A DNA stretch of 33,591 nt from Gemmatimonadota bacterium (lineage in GTDB: Bacteria; Gemmatimonadota; Gemmatimonadetes; Gemmatimonadales; Gemmatimonadaceae). Of this stretch, positions 24,587-33,431 are shown piece by piece. The notes below the pieces were generated by a model. That model searched no databases and was not told the origin of the DNA. It saw nothing but the letters and a program-made list of their open reading frames with translations. The position numbers and the translations under genes are program-made. The stretch is taken from positions 1-33,591 of the forward strand of contig CANHNQ010000024.1 in the NCBI GenBank assembly GCA_947462095.1. Reading direction: 5' to 3'. How positions within the stretch are numbered: position 1 is the stretch's first letter; each line of letters begins with the position of its first letter.

Positions 24587-25825
24587 CTACGTTCGCGCTC
24601 CGAGGTCGGCAAGCGCGGCGCCGAGAGCGCCCTTCAGTTCGCTGCGGCGCGCGTCGTACGCCTTTTGCACCGCGTCCGACGGCTCGGCGATGCGGGCGTA
24701 GGTTTCATCGAGCGCGGCAATTTCCTGCGCCAAACGTTCGTGCATCGGGGCATCCGATTCCCGCGGGCGCATCGTGGGCTCGACGGCCACCCGGTTGGCG
24801 GCACGGCGCTGCATCGAGCGCATGAGCACGACCATCATGAGCATGCCGATCGCCACGAGCAGGCCGGCGATGTACAGATTGCGACCGGGCGTGCTGGACG
24901 ACGGCAGTTCGATGATGATCTCGGCGTTCGGCGCGACGTCCTGCGACAGGAAGCGTCGGAAGTTGCGCCCCTCGAGGGTGACGGGATCGACGTTGGCGAA
25001 TCCTTTCCCCGTCACGAATCCCTGCGGCTCTTCCAGCAACACCTCAAAGACCACGGCACCGCCTTCGGCCCGCATGGCCAGCGGGAAGCTGCTGTTCGGC
25101 ACCTTGTAGGAGAACGCCACCTGCTTGATGCCGGGCGCAATCGGCGCATACACCGACACGCGACCGGGGCCCGCGACACACGCATCGGGCGAGATCTCGC
25201 CTTCGTTGGCGCGCACTTCGAGCGCCGACGCGGGCACGGCGATGCTCCACGTGGGCATCGGCTTGGTGGTGTCCGTGGCGACGAGCGTGCGCAAGCTGTC
25301 GTTCGACAGTTCGAAGACTTCGATGACCGTGCGGAACTGCGTGGTATCGGCCTTGCCGACGATCAGATGCCGACCCTTCACGGTGAGCTGAAAGCGCACG
25401 GAGGTGGTGTCGAACACCGTGATCTCGGCCTCGTCGCCACGCGACGCCACGTTCTTGAGCGGCGGGGTGAAATAGGCGATGCCGTCCCAGGTGGTCGAGG
25501 CGAAGTAGACGCCGTCCGCGGCGCCGAAGGGCGTCCACCGGAAGCGATAGTGCCCCTGCGCGTCGGTGCGTATAGAGTCGATCGGGCCGGCGGTGTCCTT
25601 ACCGACGCGATGCAACGTGACCCACGTTCCAACGGCGGGCCCCATGCCGGTCGAATCCGCCTGGACGCTGACGGGGCGCCGTACGCGCCCGTCGACGGAG
25701 CGCGATTGCGCGTGGGCGGCGGACGCGGCGGAGGAGGCGACAACGAGCGTCAGCGCGACAAATCGGAGGAACGACGGGATTCGGGACACGCGAAGGACAA
25801 TCGGGGTGAGGAACGGAAGCGTCAC
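24587..25825 (-). CDS. Membrane-anchored protein with carboxypeptidase-regulatory-like domain and C-terminal coiled coil
   Basis: 412 residues from GTG 25825, which overlaps the stop of the BFN gene as GTGA. A signal peptide (FVALTLVVASSAASAAHAQ) precedes a Cna/carboxypeptidase-regulatory-like beta domain (VDGRV...GTWVTLHRVGKD...GHYRFRW, about 45-105). Further beta-rich sequence follows, then a single membrane helix at about 323-340 (LYIAGLLVAIGMLMMVVLM). The last 70 residues are a charged helix (HERLAQEIAALDETYARIAE) in the cytoplasm. The shape resembles proteins found beside cytochrome c assembly genes, but none are present here. No function can be given. Confidence 0.75.
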   Translation of the reverse strand: MTLPFLTPIVLRVSRIPSFLRFVALTLVVASSAASAAHAQSRSVDGRVRRPVSVQADSTGMGPAVGTWVTLHRVGKDTAGPIDSIRTDAQGHYRFRWTPFGAADGVYFASTTWDGIAYFTPPLKNVASRGDEAEITVFDTTSVRFQLTVKGRHLIVGKADTTQFRTVIEVFELSNDSLRTLVATDTTKPMPTWSIAVPASALEVRANEGEISPDACVAGPGRVSVYAPIAPGIKQVAFSYKVPNSSFPLAMRAEGGAVVFEVLLEEPQGFVTGKGFANVDPVTLEGRNFRRFLSQDVAPNAEIIIELPSSSTPGRNLYIAGLLVAIGMLMMVVLMRSMQRRAANRVAVEPTMRPRESDAPMHERLAQEIAALDETYARIAEPSDAVQKAYDARRSELKGALGAALADLGART

Positions 25826-26334
25826 GGAGAGAACTTGCCGAAATCTTCCGGCCGCAAATTCTCGAGGTATGCCTTGAGTTGTTCGGCCGTCAGTTCGTTG
25901 TCGGAGGGCTCGACGGAGAAATCCCCCTCGTCGTCCTCATCGTCGTCGAGCGCGGTGAGCAGCGCAGACGGCGCGAAGATCGGCGCGTCGAGGCGCAGCG
26001 CGATGGCGATACTGTCGGACGGACGGGCGTCGACTTCGACCACGCCCTTGGGTCCTTCAATCTGCATTTCCGCGTAATAGGTGCTCTTCTGCACGCGGGT
26101 GATGGAGACGCGGCGCAACGTCCCGCCGAGTCCGATGATGAGGGACTTGCAGAGATCGTGGGTGAGCGGACGTTCGCGCTTGACCTGATTCATCTGCATC
26201 ACGATGGACTCCGCTTCCGGCTGACCGATCCAAATGGGCAGCACGCGTCGCCCGTCGCGTTCGCGGAGTACGACGACATAGGAATTGGTCGCGCTATCGA
26301 GCCCGAGCCGGGCCACCGTGACTTCGACCATCAT
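25822..26334 (-). CDS. Bifunctional nuclease (BFN / DUF151) family protein
   Basis: 170 residues from the first of two ATGs at 26334, with AGGAG five bases upstream. The N-terminal 130 residues are the BFN domain: VTVARLGLDSATNSYVVVLRERDGRRVLPIWIGQPEAESI, RPLTHDLCKSLIIGLGG, and the RPSDSIAIALRLDAPIF motif. The tail is acidic (DDDEDDEGD, about 134-142) and then helical. Plant members degrade DNA and RNA; the role in bacteria is not settled. It starts a two-gene unit with the membrane protein downstream and follows metK after 94 bases with a hairpin between. Confidence 0.9.
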   Translation of the reverse strand: MMVEVTVARLGLDSATNSYVVVLRERDGRRVLPIWIGQPEAESIVMQMNQVKRERPLTHDLCKSLIIGLGGTLRRVSITRVQKSTYYAEMQIEGPKGVVEVDARPSDSIAIALRLDAPIFAPSALLTALDDDEDDEGDFSVEPSDNELTAEQLKAYLENLRPEDFGKFSP

Positions 26335-26383
26335 CGTTGCTCCTGGTGCGGGCGAGCGCAAGGCCCGGATGCCGCCCGCGTGA

Positions 26384-26418
26384 CGCACCGCCCCGCACGT
26401 CCCGTGCGTCGCGGTGCG
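26384..26418 (-). terminator. Nested GC hairpin after metK
   Basis: cgcaccgc (26384-26391) pairs exactly with gcggtgcg (26411-26418), with an inner gcac/gtgc stem. An alternative 7-bp pairing gacgcac/gtgcgtc (26382-26410) competes with it. It lies 10 bases past the metK stop with no T-run, so it is a likely but unproven end of the pts-metK transcript. Confidence 0.4.
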
Positions 26419-26428
26419 CCGTGCCGGC

Positions 26429-27601
26429 TCACCGAATCGCGCGTTTGAGCGCCGCGACGCGGTCGGTCCGTTCCCACGTGAACGTGGTCCGGGCGGAACG
26501 GCCTCGGCCCACGGTCTCAGGACGGCGACCGAAGTGCCCGTAGGCCGCCGTCGCCTGATAGATCGGCTTGCGCAGATCGAGATCGCGCGTGATGCCGCGC
26601 GGCGTGAGGTCGAACACCTCATTCACCGCGGCCTCGATCGCCCGATCGGACACCACGCCGGTTCCGAATGTCTGTACGTACACCGAAACCGGCTGAACGA
26701 CACCAATGGCATAGGCCACCTGCACTTCGCACCGCGTGGCGAGCTTGGCGGCCACGATGTTCTTGGCGACCCAGCGGGCGGCGTAGCACGCCGAGCGATC
26801 GACCTTGGACGGGTCCTTGCCGCTGAAGGCGCCGCCGCCGTGACGGCCCATGCCGCCGTAGGTGTCGACAATGATCTTGCGGCCGGTGAGTCCCGCATCG
26901 CCCTGCGGGCCGCCGATAACGAAGCGCCCCGTGGGATTGATGTGCGTCTTGAGCCGCTTGGGCAGGTACTCCTCGGGGATCGTCGCCATGATGACTTCGT
27001 CGAGAATGGCGCGGCGCAGCTTGGTGTTCGAGACCCGTTCGTCGTGCTGCGTGGAGATCACGACGGTATCGACCGCGATCGGGCGATCACCTTCGTAGAT
27101 CACCGACACCTGCGCCTTGCCATCGGGACGGAGCCACGGGAGCGATCCGTCCTTTCGCAGCGCCGAGAGGCGGTGCGTGAGGGCGTGGGCGAGCTGAATC
27201 GGCAACGGCATGAGTTCCGCCGTTTCGTTGGTCGCGTAGCCGAACATCATGCCTTGGTCACCGGCACCACCGGTGTCGACGCCCTGCGAAATGTCGGGGG
27301 ACTGCGCGTCGATGGTGCTCATGACGGCGCACGTCTTGTTGTCGAAGCCGAAGGTGGCGTCGGTGTAGCCGATCCCTTCGATCGTCTTGCGGACGATATC
27401 GGGGAGCGGCACGTAGGCCGTCGTGGTGATCTCGCCGGCGATCACCACCAGCCCGGTCGTGACCAGCGTCTCGCAGGCGACGCGCGCCGCGGGATCCTTC
27501 GCCAGAATGGCGTCGAGCACGGCATCCGAAATCTGATCCGCGATCTTGTCCGGATGTCCTTCGGTCACGGACTCCGACGTAAACAGGTGACGATCGGCCA
27601 C
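26429..27601 (-). CDS. metK: S-adenosylmethionine synthetase
   Basis: 390 residues. Makes S-adenosylmethionine from methionine and ATP in the cytoplasm. The N-terminal [24 protein letters not shown], the GEITTTAYV segment, and the phosphate loop [16 protein letters not shown] are all family signatures. The start is GTG 27601 with a weak ribosome site. Only 53 bases separate it from ptsI, too little for a SAM riboswitch, so it is probably read through from the PTS genes. Confidence 0.97.
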   Translation of the reverse strand: MADRHLFTSESVTEGHPDKIADQISDAVLDAILAKDPAARVACETLVTTGLVVIAGEITTTAYVPLPDIVRKTIEGIGYTDATFGFDNKTCAVMSTIDAQSPDISQGVDTGGAGDQGMMFGYATNETAELMPLPIQLAHALTHRLSALRKDGSLPWLRPDGKAQVSVIYEGDRPIAVDTVVISTQHDERVSNTKLRRAILDEVIMATIPEEYLPKRLKTHINPTGRFVIGGPQGDAGLTGRKIIVDTYGGMGRHGGGAFSGKDPSKVDRSACYAARWVAKNIVAAKLATRCEVQVAYAIGVVQPVSVYVQTFGTGVVSDRAIEAAVNEVFDLTPRGITRDLDLRKPIYQATAAYGHFGRRPETVGRGRSARTTFTWERTDRVAALKRAIR

Positions 27602-27654
27602 GCAGCACTCTGGGAAGAAGGTTCGAGCGAGAGGATCTCGCGTAGACTAGTCCG

Positions 27655-29424
27655 CTACGAAAGTGCAGGCAACCCGCCCGCCTGGGCGACCAGATCGAGT
27701 TCGGTGCGCAAGCGCCGTCGCAGCAGGGTTTCCGCTTCGCGTGCGGTCCCGGCGGCGAGTGCGGCCTGCGCCGCATCCTGCGCGGCGGCCATACGCACAC
27801 TGCGAATGATGCGTTTCACTTCACCGACGGCCCGCGGGGCCACGCTCAACTGCCGGACGCCGAGCCCCATGAGGGCGAAGACGGCCAGCGGCTGGGAGCC
27901 CATTTCGCCGCAGACGCAGACGTCGATGCCGTGGGCGGCACCGGTGGCCTGGACCTGCGCGATGAGTCGCAGCACGGCTGGATGGAACGGCGTGAAGCGA
28001 GGGGCCAGATTGGCGTTGCCACGATCGACGGCCAGGGTGTACTGCACGAGGTCATTCGATCCGATGCTGAAGAAGTCGACGTCACGCACGAGGGTGTCGC
28101 ACGCGATGGCCGCCGCCGGCGTTTCCACCATCACCCCCAGCGGCACGTCCGCGCGGAACGGCACGCGGCGCTCGGCCAGCTCCGCGACGGCTTCGTCGAT
28201 CAGCTGCCGCGTCTCGCGCACTTCGTCGACCGTGACGACGAGTGGCAGCATGATACGCAGGTCACCGTGCACACCGGCGCGCAGCAGCGCGCGGAGCTGC
28301 ACCTTGAACAGCTCACTCTCGTCGAGGCACATGCGGATGGCGCGCCAGCCGAGGAACGGATTAGCCTCGGTGGGGAATCCACCCACCGGCAGCTTGTCGC
28401 CACCCACGTCGAAGGTGCGGATGATCACGGGGCGCGTGCCGAACGCCTGGATCACTTTTTTGTACGCCTTGTACTGCTCTTCCTCGTCGGGCATCGTGGC
28501 GCGCCCGACGACGAGGAACTCCGTGCGCATCAGGCCCACGCCATCGGCGCCGCTGGTGGCGCCCATGTCCGCTTCTTCGGGGATGTCGACGTTGGCGCGA
28601 ATCGTCATGCGCACCCCGTCCGGGGTGATCGCCTCGCTGTGCGCGATCTCGCGCATTTCGCCGACCCGACCGGCCTCCTGCTCCACGCGGAGTCGAGCGT
28701 CCTCGAGCTCGTGTTCGGACGGCGCGATGAGCAGCGTGCCTTCGGCGCCATCGAGGATGGCAGTCTGCCCCGGCACGAGGAACGACAGCGCGTTCCGCAG
28801 GCCGACCACCGCCGGCAGCCCCAGCGAGCGCGCGAGGATGGCGACGTGCGCGGTGGCGGTGCCGGCCTCGGTGGCGATGGCCGCGATGCAGGAGCGATCG
28901 AGCTGCAGCGTGAGCGACGGCGTGAGGTCGTGCGTGACGAGGATCGCGTGGGCGCCGGGCGGCACGTCGACGGGATCGTGATCGGGGAGGTCCAGCAGCA
29001 TGGAGAGCACGCGAATGTGCACGTCCATGAGATCGCCGACCTTTTCGCGCAGCATGGGCGCGGCGTGCCGCGCAAAGTGCCGACGCCATTCGAGCAGAAT
29101 GATGTCGAAGGCTTTTTCCGCGCCGAGGTTCTGGCGGATCAGGGCTTCGGTGCTGCGCGTGAGCGCGCTATCGTCGAGAATCGAGATCTGCACATCGAAG
29201 ATCGCCGCTTCCTCGGGGCCCACCTGCACTTCCGCTCTTGCGCGCAGATGGCGCAGGCGCTCACGGGCGCGCTCGAAGGCGTCGTGCAGGCGTACGATTT
29301 CCGCATCGATGGCCCCGTCATCGATGAGGCGATGCTTCACTTCGGGCACCTCCCAGCGGAGGAGGTGCACCGGTCCGACGACGATTCCCGGCGACGCGGG
29401 AATGCCGCGGAGCACGGACGGCAT
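27655..29424 (-). CDS. ptsI: PTS Enzyme I (phosphoenolpyruvate-protein phosphotransferase)
   Basis: 589 residues. Takes phosphate from PEP onto His193 (EAGTATAHVAILAR) and passes it to HPr. The PEP-binding domain shows GGDKLPVGGFPTEANPFLGWRAIR and the catalytic Cys motif VCVCGEMGSQPLAVFALMGLG. The N-terminal four-helix HPr-binding part is present. ATG 29424 overlaps the HPr stop by one base (TGATG). The lack of a GAF domain rules out the nitrogen-type PtsP form. Confidence 0.96.
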   Translation of the reverse strand: MPSVLRGIPASPGIVVGPVHLLRWEVPEVKHRLIDDGAIDAEIVRLHDAFERARERLRHLRARAEVQVGPEEAAIFDVQISILDDSALTRSTEALIRQNLGAEKAFDIILLEWRRHFARHAAPMLREKVGDLMDVHIRVLSMLLDLPDHDPVDVPPGAHAILVTHDLTPSLTLQLDRSCIAAIATEAGTATAHVAILARSLGLPAVVGLRNALSFLVPGQTAILDGAEGTLLIAPSEHELEDARLRVEQEAGRVGEMREIAHSEAITPDGVRMTIRANVDIPEEADMGATSGADGVGLMRTEFLVVGRATMPDEEEQYKAYKKVIQAFGTRPVIIRTFDVGGDKLPVGGFPTEANPFLGWRAIRMCLDESELFKVQLRALLRAGVHGDLRIMLPLVVTVDEVRETRQLIDEAVAELAERRVPFRADVPLGVMVETPAAAIACDTLVRDVDFFSIGSNDLVQYTLAVDRGNANLAPRFTPFHPAVLRLIAQVQATGAAHGIDVCVCGEMGSQPLAVFALMGLGVRQLSVAPRAVGEVKRIIRSVRMAAAQDAAQAALAAGTAREAETLLRRRLRTELDLVAQAGGLPALS

Positions 29425-29690
29425 CAGCTCTCCCCGAACCGCGACGCGACGAGCGCGGAGAGGGAGTCCAGCGCATCGTCGGCATCCGGGCCGGAGGCGC
29501 GCAGTGTGATCGTGGCCCCGTGCTCAGCCGCGAGCATCATGACGCCCATGATGCTCTTGCCGTTTACTTCGAGGTCATCGCGCGAGATCGTGATGTCGCT
29601 CTTGAAGCGTGAAGCCGCCTTGACCATTTCCGCGGCCGGCCGGGCATGGAGTCCATGCTTATTCACGATTTGCACCGATCGTTCAGCCAT
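29424..29690 (-). CDS. ptsH: Phosphocarrier protein HPr
   Basis: 88 residues. His15 (KHGLHARPAAEMV) carries phosphate between Enzyme I and the EIIA domain. Ser46 (VNGKSIMGVMMLA) is the site that HprK phosphorylates, and the surrounding sequence matches the HprK-regulated type. ATG 29690 overlaps the EIID stop (TAATG), so expression is tied to the EII genes. With hprK in the same cluster, both phosphorylation routes are available. Confidence 0.96.
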   Translation of the reverse strand: MAERSVQIVNKHGLHARPAAEMVKAASRFKSDITISRDDLEVNGKSIMGVMMLAAEHGATITLRASGPDADDALDSLSALVASRFGES

Positions 29691-30508
29691 TAACGGACCA
29701 CCGAGTAGAGGACGAAGGCCACGAGCAGGAACAGGACGACACGCCAGCCCTCGGCGCGCCCCTGTAGTCGCACCAGGAGCACGGCGAGGAGCGGCGTCAC
29801 GACAGCGACGCCCACCGGAATGGCGGTCAGCGGCGCCGGTTCGCCGATCGCCCGATGCACTGCCAGGGGTAACGCCAATCCGCCCAACACGGCCGATACC
29901 CTTCCAATGTAGCGCGGACCATGCTGGAGCACCGGATGCCCAAGGGCGGTCGCCACGCGGAGCCCGTGCCTCCAGCCGGCGCGGAGGCCCCAGTCGCGCA
30001 GCCCCAGATGACCGACGTTGTAGAGCACAAGGAACCCGAGAACGACTGCCAGCGCGGACGCACCGACGCCGAAGAGCAACAGCGCCACGAGCGAGCAGGC
30101 GGGCAGCCACGCGGCCCATACCAGTCGATCGCCGACGCTGCCGAGCGGTCCACAGAGCGCGGTACGGAAGCGCTCGATGCGCTGGGGCGCGACCTGCTCG
30201 ACCTCGGCCCGGGCAAGCGCGCCGATGGCGAGCGCCGCCAGATACGGGTGGGCGTTGAAGTAGACCGACTGACGGGCCAGCGCTTCGCGATATGGCTTCC
30301 CGTCGATGCCGCCGGGGAGCTGCCGCAGCGCGGGCTCGACGCAGAAGCCGACGCCGTTGCCGACGAGGATCTCGTAGTTCCACGACCCTTGGATCGCGAG
30401 GCAGCGCAGGAACATCGACAGCCGGAGGGCCGTGCCCAGCCGGGGCGCGGACGCGACGTCCGCCACCGGCATACTGACGGTATCGGTGCGAAGGGCGTTC
30501 GAATTCAT
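29690..30508 (-). CDS. PTS EIID component, mannose/fructose/sorbose family
   Basis: 272 residues from ATG 30508, with TGAGGA just upstream; GTG 30523 inside the EIIC end is less likely. EIID is the second integral-membrane subunit and is found only in the mannose-type PTS. FLRCLAIQGSWNYEILVGNGVGFCVEPALR near the N-terminus and FNAHPYLAALAIGALAR and GPLGSVGDRLVWAAWLPA are typical. Four or more hydrophobic helices follow toward the C-terminus. The transported sugar cannot be told from sequence. Confidence 0.92.
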   Translation of the reverse strand: MNSNALRTDTVSMPVADVASAPRLGTALRLSMFLRCLAIQGSWNYEILVGNGVGFCVEPALRQLPGGIDGKPYREALARQSVYFNAHPYLAALAIGALARAEVEQVAPQRIERFRTALCGPLGSVGDRLVWAAWLPACSLVALLLFGVGASALAVVLGFLVLYNVGHLGLRDWGLRAGWRHGLRVATALGHPVLQHGPRYIGRVSAVLGGLALPLAVHRAIGEPAPLTAIPVGVAVVTPLLAVLLVRLQGRAEGWRVVLFLLVAFVLYSVVR

Positions 30509-30515
30509 GACGTCC

Positions 30516-31226
30516 TCAGGCACCGAACACCGCCAGCAGGGTGCCCACGGTCAGCGAAATCAGGAACAGTTGTCGGGTGCCGCTGATGGCGTGAAAGTCC
30601 TTCCAAACCGACGAGGCGGCGACCGCGGCGACACAGGTCACGACGATGGCGCGCGAGAGGTCCTCCGGCACCGTCCAGCGTCCGTTCACGCGTTCCGCCA
30701 GGAGATGGCCGGGGATGAAGCACACCGCGCCCAGCACGGCGGCCCGGACGAGATCGAGCGTCATCCCGAAGACCTGTAGTCCGACCACGGTGTTCCGATT
30801 CCCGGCGGCCAGCTGCCCGAGGCGGGGACGGGCGAAGCCGGCGATGATCTGCCGTTGCTTGATCATGGTGAGACCGCCGATCCACGCGGTCGCAATGCCG
30901 AGCGCGACCGCGACCGCGAAGGCGCCGACCATCGGGATGGCCCCGGCGGGCGCACCGGTGGCGGCGACCGCGCCGGCGACCACGGAGGCGCTTCCCCACT
31001 CCGGGTAGCGCGAGGCACCCACCGGCAACGCTTCGAGGGCGAGGCATTCGAGGGCGGCACCACAGACGAGGCCGGCAGCGGGGGCGCCGACAAACGCACC
31101 GCCGAGCGTCGCCGCCACGATCGGCCGCGAGATCATGGCCTGCGGAAAGCTGACGACGTCAAGGCCGATCACGCCGGCGAGCAGCGAAATCGGCAGAATG
31201 TCGAGCCACCACGTGGTCGCCGCCAT
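30516..31226 (-). CDS. PTS EIIC component, mannose/fructose/sorbose family
   Basis: 236 residues, nearly all hydrophobic, forming the sugar channel with EIID. Features include GVIGLDVVSFPQAMISRPIVAA and CLALEALPVGASRYPEWGSASVVAG, which match the sorbose-family EIIC. It overlaps the EIIB stop by one base (TGATG) and ends seven bases before EIID. At 236 residues it is slightly short of the E. coli ManY (266) but appears complete. Confidence 0.9.
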   Translation of the reverse strand: MAATTWWLDILPISLLAGVIGLDVVSFPQAMISRPIVAATLGGAFVGAPAAGLVCGAALECLALEALPVGASRYPEWGSASVVAGAVAATGAPAGAIPMVGAFAVAVALGIATAWIGGLTMIKQRQIIAGFARPRLGQLAAGNRNTVVGLQVFGMTLDLVRAAVLGAVCFIPGHLLAERVNGRWTVPEDLSRAIVVTCVAAVAASSVWKDFHAISGTRQLFLISLTVGTLLAVFGA

Positions 31227-31720
31227 CAGGCGCCCGTGGTGGACGCCAGCAGTTCACCGAGCGGCACCGGGCGCGCACTGGGCACGTCCTGCGCCGACAC
31301 ATCAACGCCGTACGCCGCGATCTCCCGCAGTCCCTGCTCTTCGGCGGGGGTCAGGAAGACGAATCGGAGACGCTGCACGCGACCGGGGGAGTGATGGACG
31401 CCGCCGACATTGACCGCGCGAATGCGTCCGTCGGCCCGGGCGACGAGCCGCCCCATCGTGCCGATATCGCCGACGAGCACGATGCCCGGATCGGGGCGCT
31501 TCTGGAGCTCCGCGAGCCGCTCCGCGGCGTCGTCGACCGTGTAGAAGTGGACCGTCATCTCCGGGGGCACGCCCATGCGATAGAGCTCCTGCTCCCACTC
31601 GCTGGAGGCGACTTCGTCGTCGACGAGCACGATGAACCGGAGTTCGAGCGGTTGCCCCCATCCGACCACGACCTGGCCATGAATGAGTCGATCATCGATG
31701 CGGTAGAGCGCGATGGGCAT
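31226..31720 (-). CDS. PTS EIIB component, mannose/fructose/sorbose family
   Basis: 164 residues from ATG 31720; the frame is open upstream into the EIIA gene but that part is not homologous. The phosphorylated His is His14 in IDDRLIHGQVVVGWG, the family signature. It receives phosphate from EIIA and passes it to the sugar. Start and stop are 4 bases after EIIA and 1 base over EIIC. Confidence 0.95.
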   Translation of the reverse strand: MPIALYRIDDRLIHGQVVVGWGQPLELRFIVLVDDEVASSEWEQELYRMGVPPEMTVHFYTVDDAAERLAELQKRPDPGIVLVGDIGTMGRLVARADGRIRAVNVGGVHHSPGRVQRLRFVFLTPAEEQGLREIAAYGVDVSAQDVPSARPVPLGELLASTTGA

Positions 31721-31724
31721 GTGA

Positions 31725-32156
31725 TCAGCCGCCGTATACGGCCATCGACGCGCGCCCCTTCTCGAGGGCCGCCTGCACGGCGGCGACCGGATCAGCCGAG
31801 TCCTGCATGGCGAAGTCGAGCAACGTGGACAGGTTGATGCCGGTGACCAGCAGCACACCGGGGCGCTCCCGGATCATGCGGCGCACGGCCATCGTGCAAC
31901 TGCCGGCGGGGAGGTCGGTGAAGATCACGCGCGCCCCCGAGTCATCGAGGGCCCGTGCGATGGTGTCCTGAATGTCGTCGAGGCAGAGTCCGGTGTTGGA
32001 CATGCCCAGAAAGCACGCGCCGCGGCCGGTGATCTGTTCCACGGCGGAGATGATGCCGTTGGCAAACGCGCCATGACCGGCAACGATCGCACGGACGGTC
32101 GCAGGTGCGACGTCGGTGTCGGGCACGGTGTTCACGCGCGGCTCCCCATCACTCAT
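31725..32156 (-). CDS. PTS EIIA component, mannose/fructose/sorbose family
   Basis: 143 residues from ATG 32156, which overlaps the hprK end by 8 bases with AGGAGG three bases upstream. The active His lies in VAGHGAFANGI (about 28); ManX normally has it near 10, so a start at the GTG of residue 8 or 11 is possible. The domain runs to the end, and there is no EIIB fusion. GVLLVTGINLSTLLDFAM is the family's second helix-strand region. It would take phosphate from HPr. Confidence 0.92.
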   Translation of the reverse strand: MSDGEPRVNTVPDTDVAPATVRAIVAGHGAFANGIISAVEQITGRGACFLGMSNTGLCLDDIQDTIARALDDSGARVIFTDLPAGSCTMAVRRMIRERPGVLLVTGINLSTLLDFAMQDSADPVAAVQAALEKGRASMAVYGG

Positions 32157-33123
32157 CATCCTCCTGCAGGTATCGCTGGACATCGGACGTCCGGCGCATC
32201 TGGCCAATCAACCGTTCGTTGAACGCCGTTGCCGAATCATACCCGCGATAATATCGCAAGAGATGGTTCATCGCGATGACTTCCGCGATGACCGTGATGT
32301 TCTTTCCGGGATTCAGGTGCACGGTGATCTTGGGCACTTGCACGCCGAGGATGTCCTGCGTCTGCACATCGAGCCCGGTCCGGTCGACCGTGGCCTCGGC
32401 GTCCCATTCCTCGAGCACGACGACGACTTCGAGACGTTTCTGCTGGCGGACCGCGTGAATCCCGAAAATGGCCGGAACATCGAGCAGGCCGACGCCGCGG
32501 ATTTCCATGAAATGCCGCTGCAGTTCATGCCCTTTCCCAATGAGCACGTCGTTGCCGCGTCGCGACACGAACACGAGGTCGTCGGCCACGAGCCGATGGC
32601 CGCGTTCCACGAGATCGAGCACGCATTCCGACTTGCCGATCCCGCTCTTGCCGGTGAAGAAGAGCCCGACGCCGTACACGTCGGCGAGCGAGCCGTGCAG
32701 GGTGGTGGTGGGGGCGAACTGATCGGCGAGGTACGGCTTGATGAGGCGATAGAACTCAGCCGTTTTCAGGCGCGAGCGAATGATCGCGACGCCCGCCTCC
32801 TCGGCCAACCGCAGCAGGGGCTCCGGCGGCTCGAGCTGCTTCGTGATGAACGCACAGGGAAGCGGGAACCCGAAGAACTGTCCGAGATTGTCCGCGCGCT
32901 GCGCGTCGCTGAGGGACTGTAGATACGTGATCTCGGTTTCGCCCAGCACCTGAATGCGCTGATACGGAAAGCGATTGATGTAGCCGGCAAGGACGAGCCC
33001 CGGGCTTGACGCCTCGGGGCTCGTGATCTCACGATCGAGACCGGTTGCCGCGCCGAGCAGCTCGAGTTCGAGCGGATCCTTCATCCGCTCGAAGAGCGTC
33101 CCCACGGTCAGGCGTCGACTCAC
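32149..33123 (-). CDS. hprK: HPr kinase/phosphorylase
   Basis: 324 residues from GTG 33123, which overlaps the HPF stop by 4 bases. It phosphorylates and dephosphorylates HPr on Ser46. The N-terminal domain (about 1-130) is followed by Walker A TGKSGIGKS at 157-165 and the family signature GKGHELQRHFMEIRGVGLLD near 220. In Firmicutes this controls carbon-catabolite repression through CcpA; outside that group the output is less clear, and no CcpA is seen here. Confidence 0.96.
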   Translation of the reverse strand: MSRRLTVGTLFERMKDPLELELLGAATGLDREITSPEASSPGLVLAGYINRFPYQRIQVLGETEITYLQSLSDAQRADNLGQFFGFPLPCAFITKQLEPPEPLLRLAEEAGVAIIRSRLKTAEFYRLIKPYLADQFAPTTTLHGSLADVYGVGLFFTGKSGIGKSECVLDLVERGHRLVADDLVFVSRRGNDVLIGKGHELQRHFMEIRGVGLLDVPAIFGIHAVRQQKRLEVVVVLEEWDAEATVDRTGLDVQTQDILGVQVPKITVHLNPGKNITVIAEVIAMNHLLRYYRGYDSATAFNERLIGQMRRTSDVQRYLQEDDE

Positions 33124-33431
33124 TCGATGCGATCTCCGTCGGTCGGCACGCGCCGCGAGCGACGGACCCGCGACACCTGACGTTCGAGGCGGTGCACGGC
33201 GGCACTGAGCGCCGGCGCGAACGCGCGTGCATCGGCATGGACGAACAATTCGCGGTGTCGGGCCCGGTGCAGCACGATCTCAACGCGGCGTGTCTCGCCG
33301 TCTCCGACGAAGCGAACGATCGCGTCCGCTACGCGGGTCACACGCCGCGCAATGCGCGTGATCGCGGCTTCGGCCTGTGCGCGGAGCGATTCCGACACTT
33401 CGGCATGGTGCGCGTGCAGGATGATCTCCAT
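33120..33431 (-). CDS. hpf: Short ribosome hibernation-promoting factor (HPF) / sigma-54 modulation family
   Basis: 103 residues, the short HPF form without the dimerising C-terminal tail. It starts with MEIILHAHHAEVSESLRAQAEA and has the basic helix-turn rich in Arg used for 30S binding. GGAGGAG lies seven bases before ATG 33431, and a one-base overlap joins it to the glycosyltransferase stop. Coupling to hprK is also seen in rpoN-hpf-hprK-type clusters of other bacteria. The basic C-terminal 20 residues are unusual in length for this family. Confidence 0.8.
   Translation of the reverse strand: MEIILHAHHAEVSESLRAQAEAAITRIARRVTRVADAIVRFVGDGETRRVEIVLHRARHRELFVHADARAFAPALSAAVHRLERQVSRVRRSRRVPTDGDRIE

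Noticed and set aside
27602-27654. SAM riboswitch before metK
   Set aside because: Only 53 bases are available and none of the SAM-aptamer core motifs are present.
26414-30258. Two long plus-strand frames opposite metK and the PTS genes
   Set aside because: The minus strand encodes unmistakable MetK, Enzyme I and HPr; the plus frames show no domain and low-complexity Arg/His composition.
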